Below, piece after piece: positions 17,841-26,421 of a stretch of 64,000 nucleotides of DNA. The stretch covers positions 340,935-404,934 of the forward strand of contig JAAFIS010000002.1 in the NCBI GenBank assembly GCA_013298695.1, written 5' to 3'. The notes under the pieces were generated by a model. That model was not told the DNA's origin. It saw only the letters and a program-made list of their open reading frames with translations, and did not search any database. Numbering within the stretch: the stretch's first letter is position 1; the number at the start of each line of letters is the position of its first letter. Made by a program: the position numbers and the translations under genes. The stretch is from Betaproteobacteria bacterium. GTDB lineage: Bacteria; Pseudomonadota; Gammaproteobacteria; Burkholderiales; Casimicrobiaceae.

Positions 17841-19079
17841 CTATCTAGATTTCCCTTCAGATTGAGCGAATCCAGAGGGGATTTGGAACTGCGCGGCGTC
17901 GGGCTCGCTGCGACGAATCTCGCTAATGCGATAGATGAATTCACCGCTGCGGGGATCACTGCGCTTCGAGTACACCATCATTTTCAGATCGGGAGAGAAA
18001 AAGCGTTCGTTGATGGTTTCGATGGCTCGGTTGTTTCCCATCGCTCCTGCCGGAATCGTTTCCACGCTGCGATCAACGTCCACTTTCAAGCCTTCGTAGA
18101 CGGCGTTAGTTTTTTCGCGAACCAGTTTTGCGTCTTTCACGCCCTTTGCCGCATCTGTGAGCGGTGTTCGAACGTTGGGTGGCGTCGGCGGTGTGGGCGG
18201 TGTCGGTGCCGTCGGAGGACTTGGGGGGCTAGGCGGCGCGGGCATGTCGTTTAGCGTCACACTGCGCCCGTCTGGGGAGACCTCGACGCGGCCCGGCCCG
18301 GAAGACGACCAGCTGAAGGTGCGCCCCGCACCACCGGCCGATTGACCGTGTGTGAGGTCAATGATCTTCGCACTGCTGCGAACGTTGACTTGCACGTCGT
18401 CTTTCGATGTCATCATCGGTATACCGTTGCGCCCGGCAGAGAATACGAACCCCAGCGGTTGCCAATCCCCACGCAGCTTCACAAAGCAATCGTTAATCGC
18501 ATCTCCGTCAAACGGTGCACTGCACGCCATGCGGCGCTGTGGATCAATGATGTGAGCGCGCTTGGCCACCGGATCATTAATGAACACTCTCGCGCTGCCG
18601 TCGGTTTGGCGCAACTCTTGCCGAGTGCGCCCTTCGCCATCACGCGCTAGAAGCCGAGTGCTCACGCGATTGATTTGGGTGCCATCGGACAGCGTTTGCT
18701 TGAATTCGCGAGTTTCGCGTGCTGAATAAGGATTGCCTTTTACGTTGGTTTCGCTGGTCGAAAGATTGAACGAGAAACTTCCGCGGCGATCAGCGTCTTC
18801 CAGCGCACGGCGCACGGTCTCGCGAATTTCAGTGACATCGACTTGCGCGACTGCGCGTTCGATCTCGGGGCCGAGCGCCTCAAGAGTTGTCAACGCAGTA
18901 TTTAGACTCGTGTCAACCAAATTGTGCAGACGCTCGGCGAATTTGTCGGCCGCCGCTTTCTCCGACCTCGCAGCCTTGGATTCGGTTTGCGCGTTCGCTC
19001 GCGGCGCAGCTGTCACGATGATTGCGGCCAATGTCGGAAATGCGATCGTCAACAACGATGCTTTTAGTTTCATGTTCAT
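17841..19079 (-). CDS. Secreted protein of unknown function, ECF-cassette member
   Basis: 412 residues. A signal peptide is clear (about 1-30, LLTIAFPTLAAIIVTAAPRANA). Then come a helical region rich in Ala and charged residues, a central beta-rich region (for example QTLSDGTQINRVSTRLLARD), a proline-threonine linker near 285-310 (repeated PP-S/T), and a C-terminal domain with KTNAVYEGLKVDVDRSVETI and FFSPDLKMMVYSKRSDPRSG. I do not recognise a family. The gene follows the anti-sigma candidate by 47 bp on the same strand, so it is probably made with the sigma pair and may be its effector or periplasmic sensor. It may be located in the periplasm. Confidence 0.75.
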   Translation of the reverse strand: MNMKLKASLLTIAFPTLAAIIVTAAPRANAQTESKAARSEKAAADKFAERLHNLVDTSLNTALTTLEALGPEIERAVAQVDVTEIRETVRRALEDADRRGSFSFNLSTSETNVKGNPYSARETREFKQTLSDGTQINRVSTRLLARDGEGRTRQELRQTDGSARVFINDPVAKRAHIIDPQRRMACSAPFDGDAINDCFVKLRGDWQPLGFVFSAGRNGIPMMTSKDDVQVNVRSSAKIIDLTHGQSAGGAGRTFSWSSSGPGRVEVSPDGRSVTLNDMPAPPSPPSPPTAPTPPTPPTPPNVRTPLTDAAKGVKDAKLVREKTNAVYEGLKVDVDRSVETIPAGAMGNNRAIETINERFFSPDLKMMVYSKRSDPRSGEFIYRISEIRRSEPDAAQFQIPSGFAQSEGKSR

Positions 19080-19126
19080 GGTTAACTCCTAAATCAGGTT
19101 TGCCATTGCGTCCACGTGCAGTTCAA

Positions 19127-19762
19127 TCACTGAAACTGCCAGCGCCAACGCTTCTGTTTTTCCGCTTCCACGAAACGAACCGCAAGCACTTCGCCCTGCC
19201 CGCCGATAAGCATTTCTGCTTTCACTGATTCGGCAAGTCGCTGCGGTGGTACGGGAATCCCAAAATCAAGCATTGCTTCGCGAGTCACGTTGACCCGCAA
19301 CATGTTCGAGACGTCGAGTGACGCGGTTTGCGGCGACGGATTGACGAGCATGAAAGGCGTTGCGACTTCAACGGATTCGCGGAAGAACGAAATCCAGAGC
19401 GGCGCAGAAGCGGTCGCGACCACCACCGTCGCCAGCGATCCTGCCAGCGCGGCCGACCAACGATTCGATGCGGCTTCGCGCAGCCAGCGAAACGCGGACG
19501 CGATCCGATCCACAGCTTGCACATGTTGCGCACGTTGCGCACGTTGCGAACATTGCAGCGTGGGTTGCGAGGCGGCCGCTGCCTCTCGGTGTGCAGCTTC
19601 GTGTGCGGCGCGCATTTGCGCCAAGGTCGACGCGGCAAGCGCCTGCGGGACGCTGCTGGCAAGATAGCTCGTGCGAACGTCGGCAAGCGCTGTGTCAAAC
19701 GCTGACTCTCGGTTCGCGGCGGTGCCGTCCTTGCTGTTTGTCGATGTGTCTGCGTCGCTCAT
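19127..19762 (-). CDS. Putative anti-sigma factor, single-pass membrane protein
   Basis: 211 residues. A soluble N-terminal part (about 1-95) precedes one membrane helix (about 103-125, SAALAGSLATVVVATASAPL) and a periplasmic C-terminal part ending VRFVEAEKQKRWRWQFQ. It overlaps the sigma gene by 4 bp, the usual layout of an ECF sigma factor and its anti-sigma. No CxxC zinc anti-sigma motif is seen, so the assignment rests on position and topology. Residues around 70-85 (SQRAQRAQHVQ) are encoded by a 9-bp tandem repeat. Confidence 0.7.
   Translation of the reverse strand: MSDADTSTNSKDGTAANRESAFDTALADVRTSYLASSVPQALAASTLAQMRAAHEAAHREAAAASQPTLQCSQRAQRAQHVQAVDRIASAFRWLREAASNRWSAALAGSLATVVVATASAPLWISFFRESVEVATPFMLVNPSPQTASLDVSNMLRVNVTREAMLDFGIPVPPQRLAESVKAEMLIGGQGEVLAVRFVEAEKQKRWRWQFQ
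19517..19560. repeat. Imperfect 9-bp tandem repeat inside the anti-sigma gene
   Basis: Five units on the plus strand: TTGCACATG, TTGCGCACG, TTGCGCACG, TTGCGAACA, then the partial TTGCAGCG. The central two units are identical. The unit length is a multiple of three, so gain or loss of units would add or remove three residues without shifting frame. It lies in the N-terminal cytoplasmic part of the putative anti-sigma factor, before the membrane helix. Confidence 0.8.
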
Positions 19763-20397
19763 ACTGCATTTCCCTCGTGAGCCAGAAAAAGTTCCGCAAG
19801 CGATTCTTTAAGGCGTGCACGCGCACGGCTTAGTCGCGAGCGGACCGTCCCGATCGGACAGCCGATGATCGCGGCAGCACTTTCGTAGCTGAATTCTTCA
19901 AATTCAATCAACACAATGACTTCGCGAAATTCGCACGGCAACTGACGGATAGCGGCGTGCAGCGCGGCTTCGCGTGACTGACGATCAAGCGCGGCAAAGC
20001 CATCCTCCGCGTGCGCGGGCAGCTCAGCGGCGTTGTGATCTGAGATCAAATTTCGCTCAATCGTTGCATCGTCGTCGACAAAAACAAGCCGCGAATCACT
20101 CGTCTGAATGCGCAGCACATGATTGCGTGCAACGCCGCAGAGAAGCGCAACCAAGGAGCCGCGCGCCGCGTCAAATTTGTGCGCGCCCGGACCGGCGAGC
20201 CAAATAAACGCTTCCTGCATCGCGTCGCTCGCGGCATCTTTCGACGTCGCAATCATTGATGCGAAGCGGAACACGGGAGCTGCGTGTCGGCGATAGATTT
20301 CATCGAGCGCGGCATACGCGTCTTCGCGCTCCGCCTTCGCGACGCGAGCAATTAAATCTTCATCAGAACAGTCGCTGAGCGCCCCCATAGCAACCAT
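19759..20397 (-). CDS. ECF-type sigma-70 family RNA polymerase sigma factor
   Basis: 212 residues. Region 2: DAYAALDEIYRRHAAPVFRFA through DAASDAMQEAFIWLAGPGAHKF. Region 4: LPCEFREVIVLIEFEEFSYESAA with the helix-turn-helix IIGCPIGTVRSRLSRARARL. No region 1.1 or 3 is seen, so it is group 4. It directs RNA polymerase to stress promoters once released from an anti-sigma, most likely the overlapping downstream gene. The start could also be the second ATG at 20388. Expected to activate its own promoter in the gap at 20398-20579, which also contains paired-palindrome locus B. Confidence 0.92.
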   Translation of the reverse strand: MVAMGALSDCSDEDLIARVAKAEREDAYAALDEIYRRHAAPVFRFASMIATSKDAASDAMQEAFIWLAGPGAHKFDAARGSLVALLCGVARNHVLRIQTSDSRLVFVDDDATIERNLISDHNAAELPAHAEDGFAALDRQSREAALHAAIRQLPCEFREVIVLIEFEEFSYESAAAIIGCPIGTVRSRLSRARARLKESLAELFLAHEGNAV

Positions 20398-20480
20398 TCT
20401 CGCTGGCCGCTTGGAAAGTTCCCAGCGGCGACTCTTTCGCCCAGGCGGGTGTGGAAAGATATTACCTTTACATGTGGAAA

Positions 20481-20561
20481 GCCCTAATTATTGGGCGACT
20501 TCCTAATTTTTATATTTTTCGTCATCTGACTAAACGTTACTGCTCGCCCAATCAAATGGGC
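20481..20561. repeat. Paired-palindrome element, locus B
   Basis: GCCCTAATTATTGGGC (20481-20496, imperfect) and GCCCAATCAAATGGGC (20546-20561), centres 65 bp apart, with an AT-rich spacer. Lies between the sigma-factor start and the end of ruvC. With locus A it forms a symmetrical bracket around the three-gene cassette. Confidence 0.8.
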
Positions 20562-20579
20562 GCTCAATTATCCGAGCCG

Positions 20580-21128
20580 TTAGATCAATCGCCCTGCGCG
20601 CTGTCTAACCTTTTGACTGGAAAGTAGCTCCGTAGCGATCGCGCCGAGTCCTTGCCGCGCGTGAGCGTGGGTAATCGCCGTTGCCAGCGCGTCGGCGGCG
20701 TCGGCCTGTGGCGTTGCAGCGAGTTTCAGCAGCCGCTTGACCATTTCCTGCACCTGCTCTTTCGCAGCCTTGCCGTGACCCACAACTGATTGCTTCACTT
20801 GCAGCGCGGTGTACTCAAACACCGGCACATCGCACAACACGGCAGCAGTGATCGCCGCGCCGCGCGCCTGCCCCAGCAGCAGTGTCGATTGCGGATTCAC
20901 GTTGACAAAGACCTTTTCAACGACGACGTCATCGGGTTTGTGGTGCGCGATGATCGACTGAATGTCGGTGGCGATTGTGCGCAATCGCATCGGAAGCGTT
21001 TCATCTGCATCAGAACGAATGCAACCGCTCGCCACATACGAAAGCTTCGAGCCGCTCGATTGGATCAAACCGAATCCCGTGACACGGAGACCGGGATCGA
21101 TGCCCAAGATGAGACGCGGAAGCGTCAC
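20580..21128 (-). CDS. ruvC: Holliday junction resolvase RuvC
   Basis: 182 residues. The catalytic acidic residues are recognisable: Asp in [14 protein letters not shown], Glu in VVVEKVFVN, and the C-terminal [13 protein letters not shown]. It also carries [12 protein letters not shown]. Cuts Holliday junctions bound by RuvAB. Its start overlaps the DUF2867 gene by 4 bp. ruvA is nearly 3 kb further on, past a cassette of three genes. Confidence 0.97.
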   Translation of the reverse strand: MTLPRLILGIDPGLRVTGFGLIQSSGSKLSYVASGCIRSDADETLPMRLRTIATDIQSIIAHHKPDDVVVEKVFVNVNPQSTLLLGQARGAAITAAVLCDVPVFEYTALQVKQSVVGHGKAAKEQVQEMVKRLLKLAATPQADAADALATAITHAHARQGLGAIATELLSSQKVRQRAGRLI

Positions 21129-21652
21129 AACCTGGTTCTGTAGCGCGCAAGAATCGCCGGCACAATGCGCCGGTGCGCTGGGACAACCACTGCCATATAC
21201 GTGCGACCCAGCAAATTGTGAATGTGAACAACGGTAGTCACTTGTAGTGAAAGAATGCCATCTACGGCGGCTCTCCGAACCGACACTTTGGCGTCCAGAT
21301 GTCGATCCGAGTCGCCAAGAATGGCCTCGTCGAAACTATTGTGGTGCAATCCAAAAATGCCGATACGATCACCCACCGTATATTCGTCGACGGACTTGCC
21401 GCGCTCGATACTGCTGAGTGCTCCCAAGTTTTTGAGCCCGAACATCGAAACAACACGGTTGCGCGTTGCCATCATCGCTTCAATCCACTTTGGTGTTTGC
21501 GCAACAACGTCGAGATAAAGTGCGAGCGCAGACCGATCATCATCTGCCCCAATTGCAATCGAATAGGAATCGTGAAAATCTGCGCCACCGTAGAACGAAC
21601 TAATTGCAGCGTCGGTTGGCACCGGCACTTCTAGCTGTGGAAACTTCATCAT
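21125..21652 (-). CDS. DUF2867 family protein
   Basis: 175 residues. It matches the DUF2867 family by length and by the blocks [53 protein letters not shown] and a C-terminal [20 protein letters not shown]. No catalytic motif is known for this family and I infer no function. It overlaps both the YbjQ gene (4 bp) and ruvC (4 bp), so it is translated from the same message. Confidence 0.85.
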   Translation of the reverse strand: MMKFPQLEVPVPTDAAISSFYGGADFHDSYSIAIGADDDRSALALYLDVVAQTPKWIEAMMATRNRVVSMFGLKNLGALSSIERGKSVDEYTVGDRIGIFGLHHNSFDEAILGDSDRHLDAKVSVRRAAVDGILSLQVTTVVHIHNLLGRTYMAVVVPAHRRIVPAILARYRTRL

Positions 21653-21996
21653 ATTTTTACCGCTGTGCCAGAAACGGCCACCATCATCATGCCGTTAGTT
21701 TCGCCCAGCACCTCGTAGTCAAAATCGATCCCGATAATGCCATTCGCGCCAAGCTCTTTTGCGGACGCGACCATATCGTCCATCGCGGCGTCGCGCGCAC
21801 TTTTTAGCGAGCGCTCATAGCCGCCCGCGCGGCCGCCGACAACATCGCGAACCGACGAGAACATGTCACGAAAAATATTGGCACCGATGATGGCGACGCC
21901 ATTGACGACGCCCAAGTATTCGACGACGACAACACCGTTCGACGGCACAACGGTTGAGAGAAAAAACCCCTCGTCCTTCTTTGAAAACCAGCCCAT
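21649..21996 (-). CDS. YbjQ/DUF74 family protein
   Basis: 115 residues. The family's glycine pattern is clear: YLGVVNGVAIIGANIFRDMF, then GGRAGGYERSLKSARDAAMD and ELGANGIIGIDFDYEV. Related proteins form pentamers and are described as heavy-metal-binding, but this has little direct support. The gene lies 88 bp after yebC on the same strand. Confidence 0.9.
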   Translation of the reverse strand: MGWFSKKDEGFFLSTVVPSNGVVVVEYLGVVNGVAIIGANIFRDMFSSVRDVVGGRAGGYERSLKSARDAAMDDMVASAKELGANGIIGIDFDYEVLGETNGMMMVAVSGTAVKI

Positions 21997-22084
21997 GCTT
22001 TACTCCAATGGTGTTCGGGATTAATTTCGTCGTGCGAGACGTTCTCGACGATAAAGCTTGTTTCTTACTAGCCGGATAGCTTAA

Positions 22085-22810
22085 CTATTCGCCGATCAGC
22101 GCCGAGGTAAATACATCTTGAACATCGTCTAGCGATTCGAGTGCATCCAAAAGTTTTTGCATCTTGACGGCGTCTTCACCGGTGAACTCGACTTCGTTCA
22201 TCGCCTTCATTGAGACCTCACCAATGTCGGTGACGAAACCCGATTTCTCCAACACCTCTTTCACGCTCAGATAATCGTAGGGTCCCGTAGTAACTTGGAT
22301 CGAGCCATCATCGTTGGCCGCAACATCGTCAGCGCCGGCGTCCAGCGCTGCTTCCATCAGTTTGTCTTCGTCGGTTCCGGGCGCAAACACCAGCGTTCCG
22401 CAGTGCTTGAACAAAAATGCGACCGAGCCATCCGTGCCTAAATTGCCGCCGTACTTTGAGAACGCGTGACGAACTTCTGACACGGTGCGTTGCTTGTTGT
22501 CGGTCAGGCAATCGACGATCACGGCCGCGCCTCCGATACCGTAGCCTTCGTACCGAACTTCTTCGTAGTCAACGCCTTCGAGCTCTCCCGCGCCGCGCTT
22601 CACCGCGCGCTCAACGGTGTCTTTCGTAAGATTTGCCCCGTACGCTTTGTCGACTGCAAGCCGCAGGCGCGGGTTTCCTTCAAGGCTCGATCCGCCCATC
22701 TTTGCAGCGACGGTAATTTCTTTGATGAGGCGCGTGGCGACCTTGCCTTTTTTAGCGTCCTGCCGCCCTTTGCGGTGTTGAATGTTTGCCCAAGCGGAAT
22801 GACCTGCCAT
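22085..22810 (-). CDS. yebC: YebC/PmpR-family translation/transcription regulator
   Basis: 241 residues, the standard length. It starts [20 protein letters not shown] and includes [20 protein letters not shown] and [14 protein letters not shown], all highly conserved. YebC proteins bind DNA in some species and help ribosomes at stalling sequences in others. Its usual position is just upstream of ruvC; here two small genes (YbjQ, DUF2867) intervene. Confidence 0.97.
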   Translation of the reverse strand: MAGHSAWANIQHRKGRQDAKKGKVATRLIKEITVAAKMGGSSLEGNPRLRLAVDKAYGANLTKDTVERAVKRGAGELEGVDYEEVRYEGYGIGGAAVIVDCLTDNKQRTVSEVRHAFSKYGGNLGTDGSVAFLFKHCGTLVFAPGTDEDKLMEAALDAGADDVAANDDGSIQVTTGPYDYLSVKEVLEKSGFVTDIGEVSMKAMNEVEFTGEDAVKMQKLLDALESLDDVQDVFTSALIGE

Positions 22811-22868
22811 AGTTTCTTGCAGCGGTTGGCTGCCCGTATTGTGTTGCGCTGATTTTAGAACTGCTTGT

Positions 22869-23501
22869 TCAGTTGGCAGAGCTCGCGCCCCGCGCCATCA
22901 ATTGAGCAAGTGTTTTCAGGCGTAGATCGACATCGTTCACCTCAAGCAGCGTTTGCTTAAGCGCGGGGGGCATTTTGATGATCTCTGCCAGACGCGAGCT
23001 CACCCAGTTTGCATCGTCTAAATCAAATGGCGGCGCAAAGCGCGATTCGCCGAGCGCATCAACAATGGGTTTGAGCGCGGTCAGAAGCGTTGCGTATTCG
23101 GTCGGGAGCGCGGACTTCTCGACATTGGGCAACCAACGCACAGTCGCATGATGCAACCCGTTGCTGCGCACTCTTGAACTCAAAATTTCAAAGCGTTGAT
23201 CCCCAATCACATCGAGCACGAATAAGTTGGGTTGCGGCGCATCGAACGAGGCGACGTTTACCGCCGTGCCAACCCGAGCAAACGACTGGTTTTCGCCCAC
23301 TTCATTGCCTGCATTCAGCGTCACGATCCCAAACGATTCGCCCGATGCAATACAGTTTTTCGCCATTTCGTAATAACGCTGCTCGAACACGCGCAACGAC
23401 AGGCGTCCGCCTGGAAACAACGTCGCACTCAATGGAAAGAGCGCGAGATCAGCGCTGCGTTCAGCGGTTACGCCAAGTTTTTTACCTAAAAACGAGAAGA
23501 T
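22869..23501 (-). CDS. LON-substrate-binding-domain protein, probable AUC start
   Basis: Stand-alone Lon N-terminal domain, no protease part. The first conventional start in frame is TTG at 23432, which would begin inside the conserved [13 protein letters not shown] block. The frame is open further up to a TGA at about 23517, and codons 23480-23432 encode [11 protein letters not shown], matching the family's start. No ATG, GTG or TTG lies in that stretch. An ATC codon at 23501 has GGAG seven bases upstream, ideal spacing, so I place the start there (210 residues) as inference. Later blocks [15 protein letters not shown] and FGIVTLNAG fit the domain. Role unknown, possibly a protein-binding module. 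Confidence 0.7.
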   Translation of the reverse strand: MFSFLGKKLGVTAERSADLALFPLSATLFPGGRLSLRVFEQRYYEMAKNCIASGESFGIVTLNAGNEVGENQSFARVGTAVNVASFDAPQPNLFVLDVIGDQRFEILSSRVRSNGLHHATVRWLPNVEKSALPTEYATLLTALKPIVDALGESRFAPPFDLDDANWVSSRLAEIIKMPPALKQTLLEVNDVDLRLKTLAQLMARGASSAN

Positions 23502-23577
23502 GATTGCACTCCAACTTCAGTTGCGGGAAACCCGCCGCACACGGCAACAAAGGTGCCCGAAAAATTACTAACTAGCG

Positions 23578-24462
23578 CTATTCTAGTTTTGGATGCTCTC
23601 GGTCATGCCGCAACACGCGCCAAGTTTCGGAAAACGTAGAAGCGATGGCATCGGCGACGTAAACGCTGCGATGTTGGCCGCCCGTGCAGCCAATCGCCAC
23701 GTGAACACTCGCGCGGTTATCTTTTGCAAAAAGCGAGAGCGTTGCGTTCAGATACGCCTTGATCGCCGCCATGAGTGAGCCTGTTTCCTGCTGTTCCGCC
23801 AAGAAGGCCATTACTTTCGCATCACGTCCGGTCAGTCCGGCTAAGCCGCTCACGTAATAGGGATTAGGCAATATCCGGGCATCAAACACCAAATCAGCGT
23901 CGCCGGGAACGCCCGTTCTGTAGGCAAACGACGAGATCACCAGCAACGGGTTGCCGTCGGATTCAGTCAGCGAGCGCGCGAACTCACGCACGCGCAAGCG
24001 GAGCACGTGCGCGCTGGTGGCCGAGGTGTCAATATCGAACGCATTCAGCGCAACGCTTCTGACCCGCGCGCGCTCCGCTGCAATCGCCTCGTGTAAGGTC
24101 GTTTGATCGCTCGCGAAGGGATGTTTGCGGCGCGTCTCCGCAAACCGCTTAGTCAGCGTAACGTCATCGGCATCCAACCGTAGGACGTGAATACGCAGCA
24201 TAGAAAATCGGTCTCTGATTTTCTCGACGGCGCGCTGAAACGACTGTGAGAAGTCGTTGAGTTGAGCGTTGAGCGAAATTGCGATTCGATTCGCGTTTGC
24301 GTCAAGCATGCTAGCTGTCGCGTCTGCAGCAAGATTGGCCGGGAGATTGTTGATGACCGAGAAGCCAGAGTCCTCGAGTGCGCCCAGTGCGACGTTTTTT
24401 CCGGCGCCGGACACTCCCAGCACGAGTACCAATTCGCGTGAGAGATCCGCCGCCGAATTCAA
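23578..24462 (-). CDS. rapZ: RNase adapter / nucleotide-binding protein RapZ
   Basis: 294 residues. N-terminal P-loop domain and a C-terminal RNA/metabolite-binding domain with FDARILPNPYY and IGCTGGQHRSVYVADAIA. In enterobacteria RapZ presents GlmZ sRNA to RNase E; in this class its targets are not known. The Walker A loop reads GVSGAGKN, with Asn23 where Ser or Thr is expected, and the following CVDNLP motif is VINNLP. Start overlaps the end of hprK by 4 bp. Part of the rpoN-hpf-ptsN-hprK-rapZ unit. Confidence 0.94.
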   Translation of the reverse strand: MNSAADLSRELVLVLGVSGAGKNVALGALEDSGFSVINNLPANLAADATASMLDANANRIAISLNAQLNDFSQSFQRAVEKIRDRFSMLRIHVLRLDADDVTLTKRFAETRRKHPFASDQTTLHEAIAAERARVRSVALNAFDIDTSATSAHVLRLRVREFARSLTESDGNPLLVISSFAYRTGVPGDADLVFDARILPNPYYVSGLAGLTGRDAKVMAFLAEQQETGSLMAAIKAYLNATLSLFAKDNRASVHVAIGCTGGQHRSVYVADAIASTFSETWRVLRHDREHPKLE

Positions 24463-25400
24463 GAACCGGTCTCCATCAATTTCGCTTGTCGCTCGATAAA
24501 TTCGCGCGTCGGATCAATGCCGCGAAGATTTAAAACGAAGTTTCTAACGGCAGTTTCTACCAGCACAGCCAGATTTCGTCCTGCGGCAACGGGAATCACA
24601 ACCTTGCGAATTTTTACGCCCAATACTTCCTGGTAGCTAGTGTTGACGCTCATCCGATCCAGCCGCTTGAACTGTTCATCACTCAAGTCTTCTAGATGGA
24701 CGATGAGTTTTAGCGATTTTCGCGGTCGCACCGCCGTTTCGCCAAACGTTGTGCGGATATTGAGAATGCCAATACCTCGCACTTCTAAGAAATCGCGCAA
24801 CACCTCGGGGCAGCGACCTTCAATTAAGTCTGGCGAGACTCGATCAACTTCCACAATGTCATCCGCGATCAGGCCGTGGCCCCTGCTGATGAGCTCCAAT
24901 GCGAGCTCACTCTTGCCGATCGCAGATGCTCCCGTAATCAAGACGCCCATTTCCAACACATCTAGAAATACGCCATGCAGCGTCGTGCTTGCCGCCAAAA
25001 CGCGCGACAGATACAGGCGCAGCACGTCGACGACGTGTGGACTCGGATGTTGCGACGTTAGTAAAGGCACATGCGCGGCGTCGCAAAGACGCGTCATGTA
25101 ACCGGGGGCGGCGCCGATTCCACTCAACAACACTGCACCAGCTTCATCCACCAGAAGTTTGGCGAACGTTTGCTCTTGGTCGTGTTGATTCAGCGTATTG
25201 AGATACGCGATTTCCGCTGGGCCGACCACCTGAACTCGAAACGGGTGAATGAAATTCATGTGCCCGACAAGTCCGACGTGAGCTTGCTGCGTGGTGTCGC
25301 GCGAGAGCGCGCGTGAACCGCCATCTCGCCCGCCCGCCCATTCAATACCGAGTCGCTCTTGGTTATCGGCCACCAGCTTGTTTATTTCGATGGTCCGCAC
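24459..25400 (-). CDS. hprK: HPr kinase/phosphorylase
   Basis: 313 residues. Walker A GASAIGKSELALELI, the DDIVEV catalytic region (HGLIADDIVEVDRV) and the HprK signature VRGIGILNIRTTFG are all present. It phosphorylates and dephosphorylates HPr on Ser46. In proteobacteria it lies with ptsN and rapZ and is tied to the nitrogen PTS rather than sugar transport. Follows ptsN by 16 bp. Confidence 0.97.
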   Translation of the reverse strand: MRTIEINKLVADNQERLGIEWAGGRDGGSRALSRDTTQQAHVGLVGHMNFIHPFRVQVVGPAEIAYLNTLNQHDQEQTFAKLLVDEAGAVLLSGIGAAPGYMTRLCDAAHVPLLTSQHPSPHVVDVLRLYLSRVLAASTTLHGVFLDVLEMGVLITGASAIGKSELALELISRGHGLIADDIVEVDRVSPDLIEGRCPEVLRDFLEVRGIGILNIRTTFGETAVRPRKSLKLIVHLEDLSDEQFKRLDRMSVNTSYQEVLGVKIRKVVIPVAAGRNLAVLVETAVRNFVLNLRGIDPTREFIERQAKLMETGS

Positions 25401-25416
25401 GAGAGGTAACTCCTAT

Positions 25417-25893
25417 TTACTTTGCGAAGAGCGCGTAAACCGTTTGTGCGTCGTTTGCTGCCGAAAGAGAATCGCGAAACGAGCGATTGGAGAAACGCTG
25501 TGCGAGTTCGGAAAGGATTTGCAGGTGTGCGTCTGTGGCTGCCTCGGGAACCAACAAGACAAACACGTCGCGAACCGGTAGGCCGTCCGGCGCTTGAAAT
25601 GCGATCGGCTCAAGCGGGCGTGCGAAATAGCCAATTGATCGCTCCAAACCGCGAATGCGCCCGTGCGGAATCGCGATCCCTTGACCCAGACCGGTGGAGC
25701 CAAGTTTTTCGCGCGCAAGCAGACTGTCGATCGTTACCGTTGGCACCAGATCGTAGCGAAGCTCCGATTCAAGCGCGATGATTTCGAACAAACGTCGCTT
25801 GTTGCTAGCGTCGATGCCAAGCAAAACATTTTCCGGAGCGAGGAGGTCAGCAAGGAGTGTCACAAGCAATAGGCGCGGCTGAGGGCACAACAA
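25417..25893 (-). CDS. ptsN: PTS IIA-like nitrogen-regulatory protein PtsN
   Basis: 158 residues. The phosphorylated His is in QGIAIPHGRIRGLERS. The start region LVTLLADLLAPENVLLGIDA and RDVFVLLVPEAATDAHLQIL fit EIIA-Ntr. A regulatory phosphocarrier that affects potassium uptake and stress responses in related bacteria. Separated from hpf by an intrinsic terminator (25947-25980), so transcription into ptsN-hprK-rapZ is at least partly independent of hpf. Confidence 0.95.
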   Translation of the reverse strand: MLCPQPRLLLVTLLADLLAPENVLLGIDASNKRRLFEIIALESELRYDLVPTVTIDSLLAREKLGSTGLGQGIAIPHGRIRGLERSIGYFARPLEPIAFQAPDGLPVRDVFVLLVPEAATDAHLQILSELAQRFSNRSFRDSLSAANDAQTVYALFAK

Positions 25894-25946
25894 CGAGTTC
25901 GACTGAAGCGTTGATTGTAGCGACGTAACGCAGCCGCCTCACCCAT

Positions 25947-25980
25947 GAAAAAGCGCGAGCCGCCAAGGGGCGGTCGCGCT
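25947..25980 (-). terminator. Intrinsic terminator after hpf
   Basis: Read on the minus strand: a GC-rich stem with arms AGCGCGA/TCGCGCT plus GGCGG/CCGCC around a short loop, followed by a run of five T. It lies 32 bp beyond the hpf stop. Confidence 0.85.
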
Positions 25981-26011
25981 GGTCAGAAAAACAGGAGGCC
26001 CTAGCGGGACG

Positions 26012-26338
26012 TCAGTTCAAGTCGGTTCGCTTGCGCTCAAAGCCTTCGCTGCGATGAACTTGCAGTTTTTCCTTGTGCCGAACGACTTGTCGATCCAGCC
26101 GATCAGCGAGCTGGTCGATGGCGGCGTATAAGTTCTCATCTTCACAAGTAGCATGAATATCACGCCCGCTGACATGCACATTGGCTTCCACTTTTTGTCG
26201 CAACTTTTCGACGGACATGACGACGTTAACGTCTATGACATGATCGAAGTGTCGGTTCACGCGGTCTAGTTTCGAGACGACGTACGTTCGCAGTGCATCT
26301 GTGACTGCGACATGGTGGCCAGTGATGTGCAAATTCAT
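26012..26338 (-). CDS. hpf: Ribosome hibernation-promoting factor (short HPF)
   Basis: 108 residues. The sequence begins MNLHITGHHVAVTDALRTYV and contains HFDHVIDVNVVMSVEKLRQK, both typical. Length matches the short form that makes 100S ribosome dimers together with RMF in stationary phase. Sits directly after rpoN, its usual place, with 83 bp between them, and is followed by a terminator. Confidence 0.96.
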   Translation of the reverse strand: MNLHITGHHVAVTDALRTYVVSKLDRVNRHFDHVIDVNVVMSVEKLRQKVEANVHVSGRDIHATCEDENLYAAIDQLADRLDRQVVRHKEKLQVHRSEGFERKRTDLN

Positions 26339-26421
26339 GAAACTACCTCTACAAAAAAGTCGAGATGAATAAAGTTCGTGTCACGCTGACGTTGCATAAA
26401 ACAACCGTGCTTCAAATTTCG

